A DNA stretch of 46,695 nt from Branchiostoma floridae. Its lineage: Eukaryota; Chordata; Leptocardii; Amphioxiformes; Branchiostomatidae. How positions within the stretch are numbered: position 1 is the first letter of the stretch; each line of letters begins with the position of its first letter. Under the pieces are notes generated by a model. The model saw nothing but the letters and a program-made list of their open reading frames with translations, was not told the origin of the DNA and did not search any database. The stretch spans positions 32,504,878-32,551,572 of the forward strand of contig NC_049982.1 in NCBI RefSeq assembly GCF_000003815.2, given 5' to 3'. Made by a program: the position numbers and the translations under genes. This document shows, piece after piece, positions 1-10,121 of the stretch.

Positions 1-226
1 TTTTGAAATCTGGACCCTCTGAAAAGCCATTTCCTGCACTTTCTGGGGCAAATTTTGCTGATAGACTTACTACGATTGGCTGAAATGTCTATCAAGGAAA
101 AATGCAAATCAGTCATACCTTTGAAAAAAAAATCTTGGACATGAAAAAGTGGACCTTCGATCCTGAAAAAGCGGACCTTTTGAGCGAGTGGGGGGGTTCT
201 TCCGAACCCCCCCTGGCTACGGGCAT
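1..226. mobile_element. Fragment of hAT-like non-autonomous element (family of the copy at 37192-37532)
   Basis: The first ~110 bases match the interior of the element at 37192-37532 (shared stretch around CTGGACCCTCTGAAAAG, then TTTCCTGCACTTTC). The fragment ends near 226 with a CCCTGGCTAC-type terminus resembling the GCTGGCTACAACC end of the other copy. The left end is outside the window, so no target duplication can be tested. A further weak relative of the same interior lies at about 40030-40110 in a SLU7 intron. Confidence 0.55.
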
Positions 227-578
227 GATCAATACTGGAATCTAGGCTACCGTTGTCAGAGAACATGATCTGAATTGTAACGCAATAAATTTTGTTCAAT
301 GTTTATTCTCTACTGAAGCTATCTGAAGCAGGATATGGGGACATACTGCAAAAGACACGGAGAATGTAATATGTAATCTGTTGCCTAAACCTCGTCACCA
401 AGGTAGAAAACGAAGGCAAGATTGGTAGCAGTTCTGCAAGATTGACAAACTCGATTACCCTGGCTGTGGAAGGGTTTCCTACTGCATGTCTGGTTAGACT
501 AAGTTTAGGACATGCATTCTTGTAAGAATCGAACTACATGTTTGTTCAAGCCTGCCAATATGATTAAAAAGAACTCAC
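227..578. other. No supported feature (intronic or 3' region of ankyrin gene)
   Basis: No coding exon, RNA gene or recognised repeat seen. If exon 579-735 belongs to the ankyrin gene, this is its downstream intron. Confidence 0.4.
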
Positions 579-735
579 TGGTGTATTTCATTTTTGCCTT
601 CCCGTCACACCTCTCGGCGATCCTCCTGTACACGTGTGCGTAATGCAGGGATGTCATGATGGGTGAGGGACTGTTCAGGACTAAGGCAGCGCGGCACATG
701 GCGGTCGCAGAATGCAGGTCTGAACTGTCTGGGTA
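579..735 (-). CDS. Internal coding exon, probably exon 3 of the ankyrin-repeat gene
   Basis: A minus-strand exon bounded by a pyrimidine-rich acceptor (TTTCAG, exon base 735) and a strong donor (GTGAGT, exon end 579). It reads open through 52 codons beginning YPDSSDLHSATAMCRAALVL and ending RCDGKAKMKYT. It starts in phase 0, exactly the phase left by the exon ending at 13557, and itself ends in phase 1. I infer that it continues the ankyrin protein encoded at 13557-17631, across a 12.8-kb intron filled by mobile DNA. It lacks the ankyrin consensus and I do not recognise the domain. It could instead belong to a separate gene, or further exons could lie between. Later exons would lie left of the window. 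Confidence 0.55.
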
Positions 736-829
736 CTGAAATTAGAGAACGCAAAAGACTTTTACAGCAACCTCTTTCAGCAAGGAGGTTTTGTGGTCAT
801 TGTTCGGTACAATTCTAGGCAGGACTTGA

Positions 830-1135
830 TCAAGTGGCTTGCCCTTTCGGTTCTTCATTGAATGAGATCAGAATGTTTCGAATAATGATGTTGGAATGCC
901 GTAGAATGTGGTCATACTGCAGTTCTGAATGCCGTTCAATATTTCACCAATTCAAATTCACCTCGAAAGTTTTGAGCATGACAGAAATATTCTGGGCGGC
1001 CAAAAGAATGAGCAGTAATATCTGGAATGTAGTGAGAATTTAGAGCATGCACTACGAATACCCAGGAATACACAAAGAACTTTCATTCAGACGGCTCATT
1101 CTGCCTTTTATGTGAAGGATGAACGTATCATACTT
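830..1135 (+). mobile_element. Diverged copy of the GAATG-rich foldback element (see 4077-4542)
   Basis: Shares long stretches with 4210-4530, including GGCTTGCC followed by CGAATGAGAT-like sequence, GGTCATACTGCAGTT, and the GGCCAGCCAAAAGAA-type segment. It ends near a GTGAAGGATG tail that resembles the GTGTGAAGGGGG terminus of the other copy. The left arm seems lost. Confidence 0.55.
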
Positions 1136-1186
1136 GAATGTTCACAATGAAACGTTTAGGGTGTTTGGTATCTAAGTTCTATATTA

Positions 1187-1683
1187 AACAGGCTCCAGTT
1201 TAATTCTGCTGTTCCAGTTTAATTCCTGACAGACCTCCCATATCTCAGCAACCATATACCTAGATGGGCTAATATCACGTAGTATAGGTAAAAATGATGT
1301 AAGAAATACGTAGCCGCCGTTGATGACCCCCTGGGGATTAGTCCAGTTATGCATAATTATGCATAATTATGCATAACCCTTCTTAGAGTTATGCATAATT
1401 ATGCATAATTATGCATAAGGTTTCTTGGGGTTATGCATAATTATGCATAATTCTTCTTAGGTTTATGCATAATTATGCATAATAGTTCTTATTGCATGAT
1501 AGTAATAAAGCGTACAGTGGTGATTATGCTTCACTATGTTAACCATAATTCATTTACCAGTAGCTTTGCTGTCGTCATGTATGGTCTAGTGTAGAGGTAC
1601 CGTAGGTTCTGGAGGACCTTTGTTATAAGCTACAAGCAGGTCTTGCGCTGGCATTGATAGTATCATAAGTTTGGGAAAGAGTT
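1187..1683 (+). repeat. Left ~500-bp inverted repeat
   Basis: Left arm of the pair with 12785-13291. Order from the outer tip: a double GTTTAATTC-containing segment, a unique block up to GGGGATTAGTCCAG, clusters of the palindrome TTATGCATAA (about 1349-1485), then a ~190-bp unique block ending GGGAAAGAGTT at 1683. Sequence beyond 1683 has no counterpart inside the right arm, so the repeat edge is sharp. Confidence 0.85.
1349..1485. repeat. Array of 10-bp palindrome TTATGCATAA (left arm)
   Basis: The perfect palindrome TTATGCATAA recurs in 10-bp register in clusters of 3, 3, 2 and 2, separated by ~13-bp linkers containing CTTCTTAG or TTTCTTGG. The mirror array is at 12987-13132 with clusters of 4, 3, 2 and 2 (read from the outer tip). 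Unit junctions also create TAATTA, a homeodomain core, and ATGCAT, a POU half-site-like core. Confidence 0.85.
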
Positions 1684-1844
1684 ACACCAATGAAAGGAGT
1701 GCAACTTTTCACCTGCGAAATTATATTTCTTCGTTTACTCCCATTAACATTCAGACAGTTATGTTATGTTTGCTCCTTCAAATGTCTTATCTGCAGCACC
1801 AACAAACAAAACATTCTTGGACTTTTACAATGTACATGTATATT

Positions 1845-2012
1845 CAACGTCCTATCCTAGGTACTCATTTTCACCTGAGTTAAGTGAGGAAAGCTATGTA
1901 AAGTGCCTTTCCCAATGGCACAAGGTTGGTGACATGGCAAGGTTCGCACTCGCGACGTCTCGGTCTTGAGCCTAACATGCTGCCGCTGCGCCACGTGATC
2001 TCACTTGTATTT
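1845..2012 (-). mobile_element. tRNA-derived SINE, minus orientation
   Basis: Read on the minus strand it begins with a tRNA-like head: TGGCGCAGCGG is a perfect A-box and AGTGCGAACC is a weak B-box. The body follows with CATTGGGAAAGGCACTTTAC, then CTCAGGTGAAAATGAGTACC. The same body is present at 3228-3722, and a fragment is at 37810-37880. Confidence 0.6.
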
Positions 2013-2135
2013 CAGCAATTGTATTCCATCATTGGCTCAAGCACTGTCTTACTAATGCTTGTAATACCAGCAGACCTCTACACCAGTAGCTACTTCACAA
2101 GGCCTCTTGTTTACCTAAGATCATTTTGTAAGTAG

Positions 2136-3200
2136 CCATGGCAAATTAGTTTGTCTCAAAGTAATCCCATGAGCCCCCTTGCTGTTAGTGTTAGGAAACT
2201 AGAACACATTCAGGCAGAAGGCCCACATTCCCAGTGAGAATGCCATGAAATTGCCATGTAATCACAGGTCCATGCATGGTCAATCTTACTCAAGAACCTG
2301 TGCAGTGCCTTTTTTTCTTCAAATTATTCCTGCTTAAATGTGTCTACTTGTCTACTTTTGCATGTGCCATACAACAATAAAACAGCCTATGTGTAGCTGC
2401 TGAGTAAAAACACATGGTCATACAATGTATGTCTACTGAATGCAGGCCCTCCTGTAGGGGGTCTTGGGGGAATGCCACTTCTGTCAAGAGATGGTGCATT
2501 GATCATACTTTTGGGGCACCTTGAGTGTGTGGGAGAAAGAATCCTGCTCATATTATGTAGCTCAATAGGCAGCACGTCTGAGGGCAGAGTGCATAAGGTA
2601 ATATACATGAGATTTACCTTGTAAATCAAGCATTTGATATGAAGAAATAATAGTCTTGTAGTGCTTAATTTTGTTCGGGTACAATTTACTAGTAGGATCA
2701 CCTCTCACTTTTCAGAGTGAAGTTTTATCGTACCAAGCCGATAAACAAAGCCTTTTTGTGATTTGATAATGTGGAAAAGAGAAAAACCCTGGAACACCCA
2801 CTTTGGGCTTTGGGTAACACCAGAAGCTGGTATCATCATAGCAGCTGTTCTGGGACAACCTGTTTACTTAAAGGATTACTTTCTGACACTGAGCATGTCC
2901 ATGACAGATGAGCTTGTTTCAAATGCACTTCATTGACACATATGGTATACAGTGTACATATAACCTGGTCAATGACAAGTTTGCCCAAGGCTACTTGCAC
3001 TACACATTGAGCCCATCAGCTATAGATTGAGTCACATTTAGTTGAATGTGACATGATGTGTCCCTATTAAGCTTCCTGCATTCCAAGAACTTTCCATAAA
3101 ATTGCAAATTCACAGTGTGCCAGCAAAGAGTTGTTCTTGTATGAAAGGATGTTCCACATGCCATTTACAATCTTTCATTAAAATAGTTGATAAATTGCAG
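2136..3200. other. No supported gene; non-coding sequence inside the 12.1-kb segment
   Basis: Short open frames here (the longest ~100 codons, minus strand, 2387-2701) have no splice signals, no family motif and no codon pattern like the real genes. No repeat partner was found within the window. Confidence 0.4.
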
Positions 3201-3227
3201 ATGAAGAAGCATTGTACTGTAGGATCA

Positions 3228-3722
3228 CATGTGTAATCGGCAGCGCTTTGGGCTCAGGCAAAGAGGTCCTGTGTTTGAAACCTGCCATGTCATTTATCAT
3301 ATGCCCTTGGGAAAGACACTTAACACAACTTTCCTCACCTCACTCAGGTGAAAGATGAGTACCTAGCTTTGGCTAGAACTGTCCCTTGGATAGGACGTTA
3401 ACTGGACGTCCCTTGTTTGGGGAGAGCCATATCCCAGGCAAGTAAGAGCCTGAACCAACCCCCCACACTTATCAAAAAGAGTAGGGGACCTTCCCAGTGT
3501 GAGTGGATCTAACTATTCTGTCTAGATGGGGTACTACGGTACCTGGTATTCCCGGAGTAGCCTCGTAGCCCCAGGCCTGCTTCGCCTATTGAGTCAGTGA
3601 GCCGAACTCGCTAAAGCTCTATGTTTCTGACTTTGGGATCCGGAGAAGAGATGCTGCTACAGTGAACATACTTCGGTGCCTACTAGTGGTCAATGGCCTG
3701 AGCAAACTCGTTTAAAAAAAAA
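3228..3722 (+). mobile_element. tRNA-derived SINE, plus orientation
   Basis: tRNA-like head near 3235-3292 with a B-box-like GTTTGAAACC. It is followed by the body CCCTTGGGAAAGACACTTAA and CTCAGGTGAAAGATGAGTACC, shared with 1845-2012. It ends in an A-run at 3713-3722. Boundaries are approximate because no clear target duplication was seen. Confidence 0.55.
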
Positions 3723-4076
3723 ATCAGTGATCCATTCCACACTTCCCTTTGAGAAAACTAGGACATGTTTCAGATTCACTGGGGGTGAATAGTTTACTAT
3801 TATACACAAAGTTTCAAATGCAGTGTCTTCTTGTTAGTCCAATGTACCCAATTATAACAATATAGTGAACCATTGAAGATCCAAACAACTATTGCAAGAA
3901 ACCAAAACCTCTATTTATTCTATATGTAGATCTGTGTTATATTTGTCTTATGTACTGGGCCTTCACACTGAAACCAAATTAGCAGGAATCAAGCAGAACC
4001 AGCCGGAATGAAGTATTTGCAAAATTCGTGCCACATTCGGGGCCATTCCAAGTAGGAATTCCAAATGGACCTTATA

Positions 4077-4542
4077 TCCCCTTCACATGAGAAGGAATGA
4101 GCCAAAATGCCGTCAGAATGAAAAGTTTGTGCTATTCTTGGGAATTCGCACAGTATTCGAGAAATTCTTACTGCATTCCAGATATTCTTTCGGCCACATT
4201 CGGACAGGATTCAAAATGGCTTGCCATTTCAGTTCTCCATCGAATGAGATAAGAATATTTCGAATAATGTTGGAATGCCGCATAATGCGGTCATACTGCA
4301 GTTAGAATAGTTGGAATACACTTAGAAACCACTTTGAATGCCATTCGATATTTCTCCACTTCGAATGCACCTTGACGGTTTGTCAAAAACTTTCGGGCCA
4401 GCCAAAAGAACGGGCACAAATAGCTGGAATGCAGTAAGGATGTCTGGATCACACTACAAATTGCCAGGAATATGTCAGGAATAGCAAAGAATTTTCATTC
4501 TGACGGCATTCTGGCTGATTCTTGCTATCGTGTGAAGGGGGC
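4077..4542. mobile_element. GAATG/CATTC-rich foldback element
   Basis: The left arm from 4077 (CCCCTTCACATGAG, then GCCGTCAGAATGAAAA and CTTACTGCATTCCAG) is matched in inverted orientation by the right arm ending at 4542 (CGTGTGAAGGGGG). A further left-arm copy seems to precede it at 3958-4076 (CCTTCACACTGAAACC). The interior carries GAATG or CATTC roughly every 10-25 bp. A related copy is at 830-1135. No convincing target duplication. Confidence 0.55.
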
Positions 4543-5288
4543 TTAAAGGAAAACACTTTATTCTATACTTTTAACATTACACCATCAACATTTTAAAGGG
4601 GGCTCACAGAAGTACTAGTATTAAGCAATTTGCCATAATAATGTAAATTTGAAAGTAGATTGTTCATTAATCTACATGTGGAGAAGGCACTAGGACTTAA
4701 TTGATTCAAAACAGAGCTTCATAATGGACATATTGAATACTATAGGTATTGGTATGCATCAGAATGATACAGCTACCTGGGAGCTTTCCCCAAGGGGAAA
4801 ACCACTGGGAATGGGCAGACATGTAACTCTCACTAAAGCTAGATATTGAAACATTCTTAAGTTTGTTACCTTCAGAAACTCTGTCCTTATTATCGATTCC
4901 TGTTAAGTGTTAATTTTGTACCATCATTTCAATCAAAAGTTGAGTTGTTGAAACAGAAATATTTTACAGGGCTAATTACAAAACACATTCAAATGAGTGA
5001 TGTACTTGTGTACAGTTGCTACTCATGAATCAAAGTTGCCAATGACTTTTTTCAATTGTATTGAATCAATAACCTTCAGATAACAACTTTTCACCATCTC
5101 AATGTACAGATCCTAATTTGGTAAGGGGGATACACCCTGCAAGATTGTTTTTGTACCACTCCCTGTGGTGACCCTTGGCCAGCCAAACCATAGATAATTG
5201 ATCTACCATGCACCCTGCCCAGGTTTTCAGTTGGCCATCTCAGACCAGAAAGCAGATGCTGAGCTGGAAGACACTGATTTTTATCCTT
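4543..5288. other. No supported feature
   Basis: AT-rich non-coding sequence between two element copies. No splice-bounded exon or repeat partner seen. Confidence 0.35.
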
Positions 5289-5845
5289 CAGTGCTGGAAA
5301 TACGTACTGGGTGCATGTGCACCAAATTTGGAACTGTGCACCCATTTTTTCGTAGGTTTACGTAATGAAAAGATATCAACATATACTGGTATGCAGCATA
5401 TTCTTGATATCTAAACTGTTAGAAAGAAAATTAAATGTCTGCCATATCAAGAATTTGAAGCATTAGGGTTTATGTAAGTTATCAATGCTGCAACTTAACT
5501 CCACCATTGTTTTAGTAATATATCTTAGCATTTTTGGACAACATGCAGAAATTGTATTATAATTTCAATTTTCCAATGATATTACATTGACACTTTTCTG
5601 CTTGTTTTTTTATAACTTAAGTTGGCTAAAAAACCTTTTGTGAATTATTCCTTTCCAGTTTTCTTACTAATGTTTTTATGAACAAATTAAGCACGAGTAT
5701 AAAAAATTAAATGAACAGAATGAAGTCTAAGTAGGTTTTTCGGGCATTCTACTATTTATGTGGTGGCGCATCCCAATTTTTTTTAGTTTAAATTTTTAGG
5801 TTGGGTTCACAAGTGCACCTAATCCCAAAAATGAATTTCAAGCTG
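5289..5845 (-). mobile_element. Diverged long copy of the CAGGGCTCGAAAT element family
   Basis: In inverted orientation it resembles the element at 39348-39681. Termini are CAGTGCTGGAAATAC at the left and AATTTCAAGCTG at the right. The GGGTGCATGTGCACC block, the GATATC-rich middle and the AAGTGCACCTAAT block are shared. Flanks TCCTT (5284-5288) and TCATT (5846-5850) agree at 4 of 5 bases, in line with the family's 5-bp duplication. At 557 bp it is longer than the ~335-bp copies. Confidence 0.55.
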
Positions 5846-5850
5846 TCATT

Positions 5851-6400
5851 TCTCCATTCTATGAAAGTTTTTCCCAGTTCCTAAAATGACACTTGAACCT
5901 AAAGATCTTCAGAGACCAGTGTTGTAGACTGGGGAGTGGGATCTGTAGATCAGACTGATACATTGTTTGTATGTACTGCATCTTGTACCCTACACTCACA
6001 CTGAGACCATCTGCTCTTGGCTGACATGTGAGGATGGTGATATTTTGTTCTGGGTGGTGTTGTCATGCCATGGTGTGGGGGTTGCTTGCATGTCTCTCTA
6101 GTGCTCAGTGAGCCTCTTTTTAAAAGACTTTTCTGTCTCACCAGCATACTGCTGGGCATCACAGTCTTGAAAAGTGATATTATAATACATGTTTGATGTC
6201 TGTTTTTGCCCCAAATCTCATACCTAGCAGTCCCCTTCAGAGGTCCTCCTACAGAAACAACAGGGCCAGGTCACTGGGGTCAGCTGAAAACCCCAAGAAA
6301 CCTTGGCTGCAGCCACCCATGAAATTTCAACTTAAGAGATGCATTCCTGGGAATGCTCAAATTACAGGAGAGAGAAGGCCAGGGAAAGTGGACATGGCCA
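5851..6400. other. No supported feature
   Basis: Non-coding. The open frames at 5950-6162 and 6193-6426 have no supporting splice sites or motifs. Confidence 0.35.
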
Positions 6401-6403
6401 TGC

Positions 6404-6551
6404 CATTCTATCTCTATCATATTTAAAAAAAGAAAAAAAAAACTCAGATTCTATTTTCACAAAGCAATTACTAGTAGTTGTCTAAATTTTGTCTGAATTG
6501 GGAAATACAAGAATCTGAGTTGTTTTTTTTAATGTATGATAGAGATAGATA
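6404..6551. mobile_element. Small hairpin MITE-like palindrome
   Basis: About 6404-6464 (CTATCTCTATCATA, an A-run, then CTCAGATTC) pairs with 6510-6551 (GAATCTGAGTT, a T-run, then TATGATAGAGATAG), leaving a ~45-bp loop. Arms of ~40 bp with purine-rich runs suggest a minimal foldback element. Confidence 0.5.
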
Positions 6552-7556
6552 ATCAAAATTCAACAGAGTCATATGTTTCTGTTCAGTTCTCCCCTACCCT
6601 CCCTGCTAATGCTGACTGGCACTATGTTGAGGGCCAGTTGGTTGAGGGCATAGCTTTCTAAAATTGTATGAAAAGGGCATCAGTCTCTATTGCTTAAGGT
6701 TCCCAGGTAGGTGCCCTCATGGAAAGGCTGCTCCTTCCAATCTTCGAGTAGATCAGACTCAACTCAGTATTTTGACAATCTTTTGAGAAGTATTTTAATT
6801 TGCAACATGTAATACTCCTTTCTATAAGATTCTGCACTTCTTAATTTTTCCTACTTAGTTTATTTATTTATTTATTTATTGATCTTTAGGGTAGTCCCTT
6901 CAGTTAACGTAGTAACTTAGGAAGAGGCAAACCAGGAATAAATACCATACTTAAAAGATATTGCTTAAGTGCTTTACTTGTAAAAAAACTAAAACAATGA
7001 AAACAGAGCCACTTACATCTGCTTGGAGATTAATGGATAAGGACCACAGTGTCACCAAGAGATCACCACCCTCTTGAGTCCATGTGTTCTATGGTTAATG
7101 AGAAGTTCCTACCAGTGACAGAAAAACTCTACTCTACTCTAAACTACTAATTATCAAATCTCTAGGTAATTATCACAATCATGTAGTATGACTTGGTAAG
7201 GTTTCTAAATTAAACATTTGAAAAAGAAAAGGAAGATTTAATTAATTGTGCAAAATAGGACTCTGTAGTCTTTAAGTCTTATTGATGTTTCCAATAGGCA
7301 CAGAAGGAAAGGTGATACTCAGTTGACCCCTTACCCTCTGGCACAGGCTGGAACCCATAGTTCCCTAGTGGTCTCTGGCCTGCTGGTGTACTACACTTGT
7401 GGACAGAATGCCTGATAGATTCTGATCCTCTCTAATTAGTCAACTCCAAAATGATTTTTCTAGGCACCAACAGTTAGATTAAGATACATAGGATGGATTA
7501 AATAACTAAGTACTAAAGTAGGAAGACAAAGACTGTTCTTGATTTCCTAGTTACAT
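6552..7556. other. No supported gene; contains a short TTTA microsatellite
   Basis: Only a (TTTA)n run at about 6859-6880 stands out. No exon, RNA gene or repeat partner was recognised. Confidence 0.35.
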
Positions 7557-7564
7557 GTACATAT

Positions 7565-8003
7565 TAGGGCTGGGTATCGGTACAGCGTACCGGTACAAAA
7601 CCGGTTTTTCTTATTGGACCGGTCCAGAAAAACCGGACCTGAAAAAATTAGGTGGACCGGATGTTGGACCGATTAGAAAATTAACAGATTACTTTATCAG
7701 GCATTCACACGTTTTGACGCCTGCAGGTGGAAGAAAATAACAAGAGTGAAGTAGAGTAGAGTTTATAGTACTTTCTACCAAGTTTTACCGTCAATCGTAC
7801 AGGTGCAGTTAGCGTTGTAGGATTTTAAAACGTCAGTGTATTAATAAAGTCTAATACTTCACCAAACAGATTTCTTTGTGTGAAATGGACCATTGGTATG
7901 AGTCATACTGCATCAGGTCCAGGTTCAGGTCCGGACCTGGACCTGATCCTTTGGACCTGAACCGGACCTGGACCTGAATTTTCTGTACCGGTACCCAGCC
8001 CTA
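7565..8003 (+). mobile_element. Intact hAT-type MITE, TAGGGCTGGG family
   Basis: A 439-bp element with inverted termini TAGGGCTGGGTATCGGTAC and GTACCGGTACCCAGCCCTA. It is flanked by a perfect 8-bp direct repeat GTACATAT (7557-7564 and 8004-8011), diagnostic of hAT-superfamily insertion. The right half is built from overlapping GGTCCAGGTCCGG / CCGGACCTGGACC motifs. It carries no coding capacity. Sister copies are at 13977-14434, 19643-20084 and 36504-36921, with fragments at 15213-15260 and 31010-31300. Confidence 0.92.
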
Positions 8004-8011
8004 GTACATAT

Positions 8012-8380
8012 AGTTATTTCATCCATCTTATGTGTTGCCCTACCAAACTATCAGTTTTCAATGACTTTATATGAGCAATATCATAGGCACCATCATTACT
8101 TTCTTTATTTTCTGACAACAATTGTAAATAGGAGGGTCTGGTATTGGCTGAATCTTGTTGTGACAAGCCCTAAGTGGGTAACCCCAGTGAGGAGCAGTAA
8201 CCAGGTGGGTGGAGCCATGACTAATCAATCCTCAAGCCAAGGAGGCTTGACTACTGGGTGGTACTGTTGCCCTCTCCAGATCTCAGGCCAGACTTGGTGT
8301 TTCTACAGTTCAGAAACCTTATTTAGACCTGTCCTACCAACTACATGTTCCAATTTTGTAACCGAGTTACTTTGATTGCA
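8012..8380. other. No supported gene
   Basis: Open frame 8061-8375 has no splice support and no motif. Part of 8345-8380 matches weakly, in inverted orientation, to 11719-11755, extending the inverted repeat whose perfect core is at 8381-8410. Confidence 0.35.
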
Positions 8381-8410
8381 CAGAGCAAGAACATGGGGGA
8401 TCCACTCCAA
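8381..8410 (+). repeat. Perfect 30-bp inverted repeat (left), partner 11689-11718
   Basis: The 30 bases starting CAGAGCAAGAACATGGGGGA recur exactly, inverted, at 11689-11718. Weaker similarity extends outward on both sides (GTAACC-containing segment). On the right this repeat abuts the TIR of the 9195-11678 element, so it looks like a separate outer layer. Confidence 0.75.
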
Positions 8411-9194
8411 CTACTAAACTCAGAGCATTACCTGCAACCCCAATAGTCTGTAGCAATATCAAACAAAGTTCATTGGTTACTCTGGAAGTATATCTTTGCA
8501 CCCCATTCACAGACATGACATTACTCCTTCTGGATGGTGGAGTGTACACATATAACTTAACAAGTATAAAGGCAATAAGAAAAAAGGGATGTGTACAACC
8601 AAATCTATCTCCCAACTGCATAAAAAACAGCACTTTATTGCTAGAAGCGAATAGAACTTTTATAAGTTGGCACTTTTGTGTGTTAAATTTCCTCCAGATA
8701 AGTTTAAATTACTTTTATGCTATAAAGTATCAGGACACACTGTAATGTCAGATTCTGCAGACACCCCTGCTTTAGCAGTGGTCGTTAACTTGCACACTTG
8801 CAAATGCAACCACTTTCTATCATGCTTGTCGCAGCCTGATTCTGTGACAGAGGTAGCACAGTGCGCAGCCTGAAATTTTGCAGTTTTACCCAACCTATGT
8901 GCATAAGCCTTTGTTTTATTTCTTTATAAGATAAAAAATTAAGAAGGTACATGTAACTGGAAGAAAAAATAATGGATATATTAAGTAGCTGATTTGAGGA
9001 AAATAAAAACTTGGAATTGGGGCAACCGGAAATGTTGATGGTGCAACCTGGCTTTTGACTCAGGTTGTAGCCTAGGCAACAAGGCTGAAAAAAGGATTTT
9101 GAGTACTGGCTTTAGGCATGTGACACTCCCCTACTTTAGATTTGTACAATGTACAATGCACATCATAATTAAGATGATACTTTTTTTCATCTAG
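8411..9194. other. No supported gene
   Basis: Overlapping short frames on both strands (8473-8745, 8367-8633) show no family motif or splice boundaries. This lies between two layers of nested inverted repeats. Confidence 0.35.
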
Positions 9195-10121
9195 CTATAG
9201 GGCTTATTCACGTGACGTCATCACCCCTTCCCTCCAAGCGCGGCCATTTTGGTGTACCATCACTACAGCTCCTCGGTTCCTCGGTATCTGAAGGTCTCTA
9301 AATCCGAGAAAAGTGAAGTTGTTTGCCCGCTGTGTGACTATGCAAAGAGCCTCCAACCTCACGTCATATTTTCGCTACAAAAATCGGTTGGAAATTATCC
9401 ATATTTCATCATTGAGGGACATTTTGCAGAAATCCAGTGAGTCACTTTACGAGTATGGCAACAGTGACAGCGGAGTCCATTCATCTTGTCTTGGTTTGGA
9501 GTATTTGGTTCTGTGAATGACTTTCTGCACACTCAGTTCAAAGCGTACAGGACTTACAACAACTTGTTGAAAAGTCCTTGTGGCAACTTAGTATCTGGAC
9601 AAATACAGAGTGTAGGATGAGATTTTAGTTGATAGAAAGTACGTTGTCATCTGGAAAGTTTGCCCTGACATTCTAAAGTTGGACTATCACCGTGAGGACC
9701 AGTCCTGTGTCAAGACGGGACCATTTTGAGTGCCGCAGTTTTTGTTCACACACAGTAAGCAATGCTGCATCTTGTACTAGACTACTCTTGTTTTTGTTTC
9801 ATGGAAATTCATCAAAGAACTAGGGGACATGTTCTTCCTGTCGTTTATGGACTCCGGTGTTTCAGTGTTTGCATGTCTGTCTCTCTTTTAGGTTCCTGCT
9901 TCTAGAGTGGATTGTAGGTCACTATCACCGGGAAATGGGTACCCGTGGACATTGAAACTAGCCTATCGTTTGCTTGAATGTCCAGATACAAAATGTCTAC
10001 TACACACGTGAACATTGATTATCACATGTACAGTCCAACTGGTTAGATCCGCTCTACGTATTGCAGAAATCTAGTTTTGCTTCCGACTGATCACAGTAGT
10101 GTTTTGGAATTTCCCTTTCTA

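Noticed and set aside
2387-2701. 104-codon minus-strand frame
   Set aside because: No splice signals, no domain, no coding-like pattern; probably chance.
8367-8745. Overlapping frames on opposite strands
   Set aside because: Mirror-image frames with no family similarity, inside nested repeat territory.
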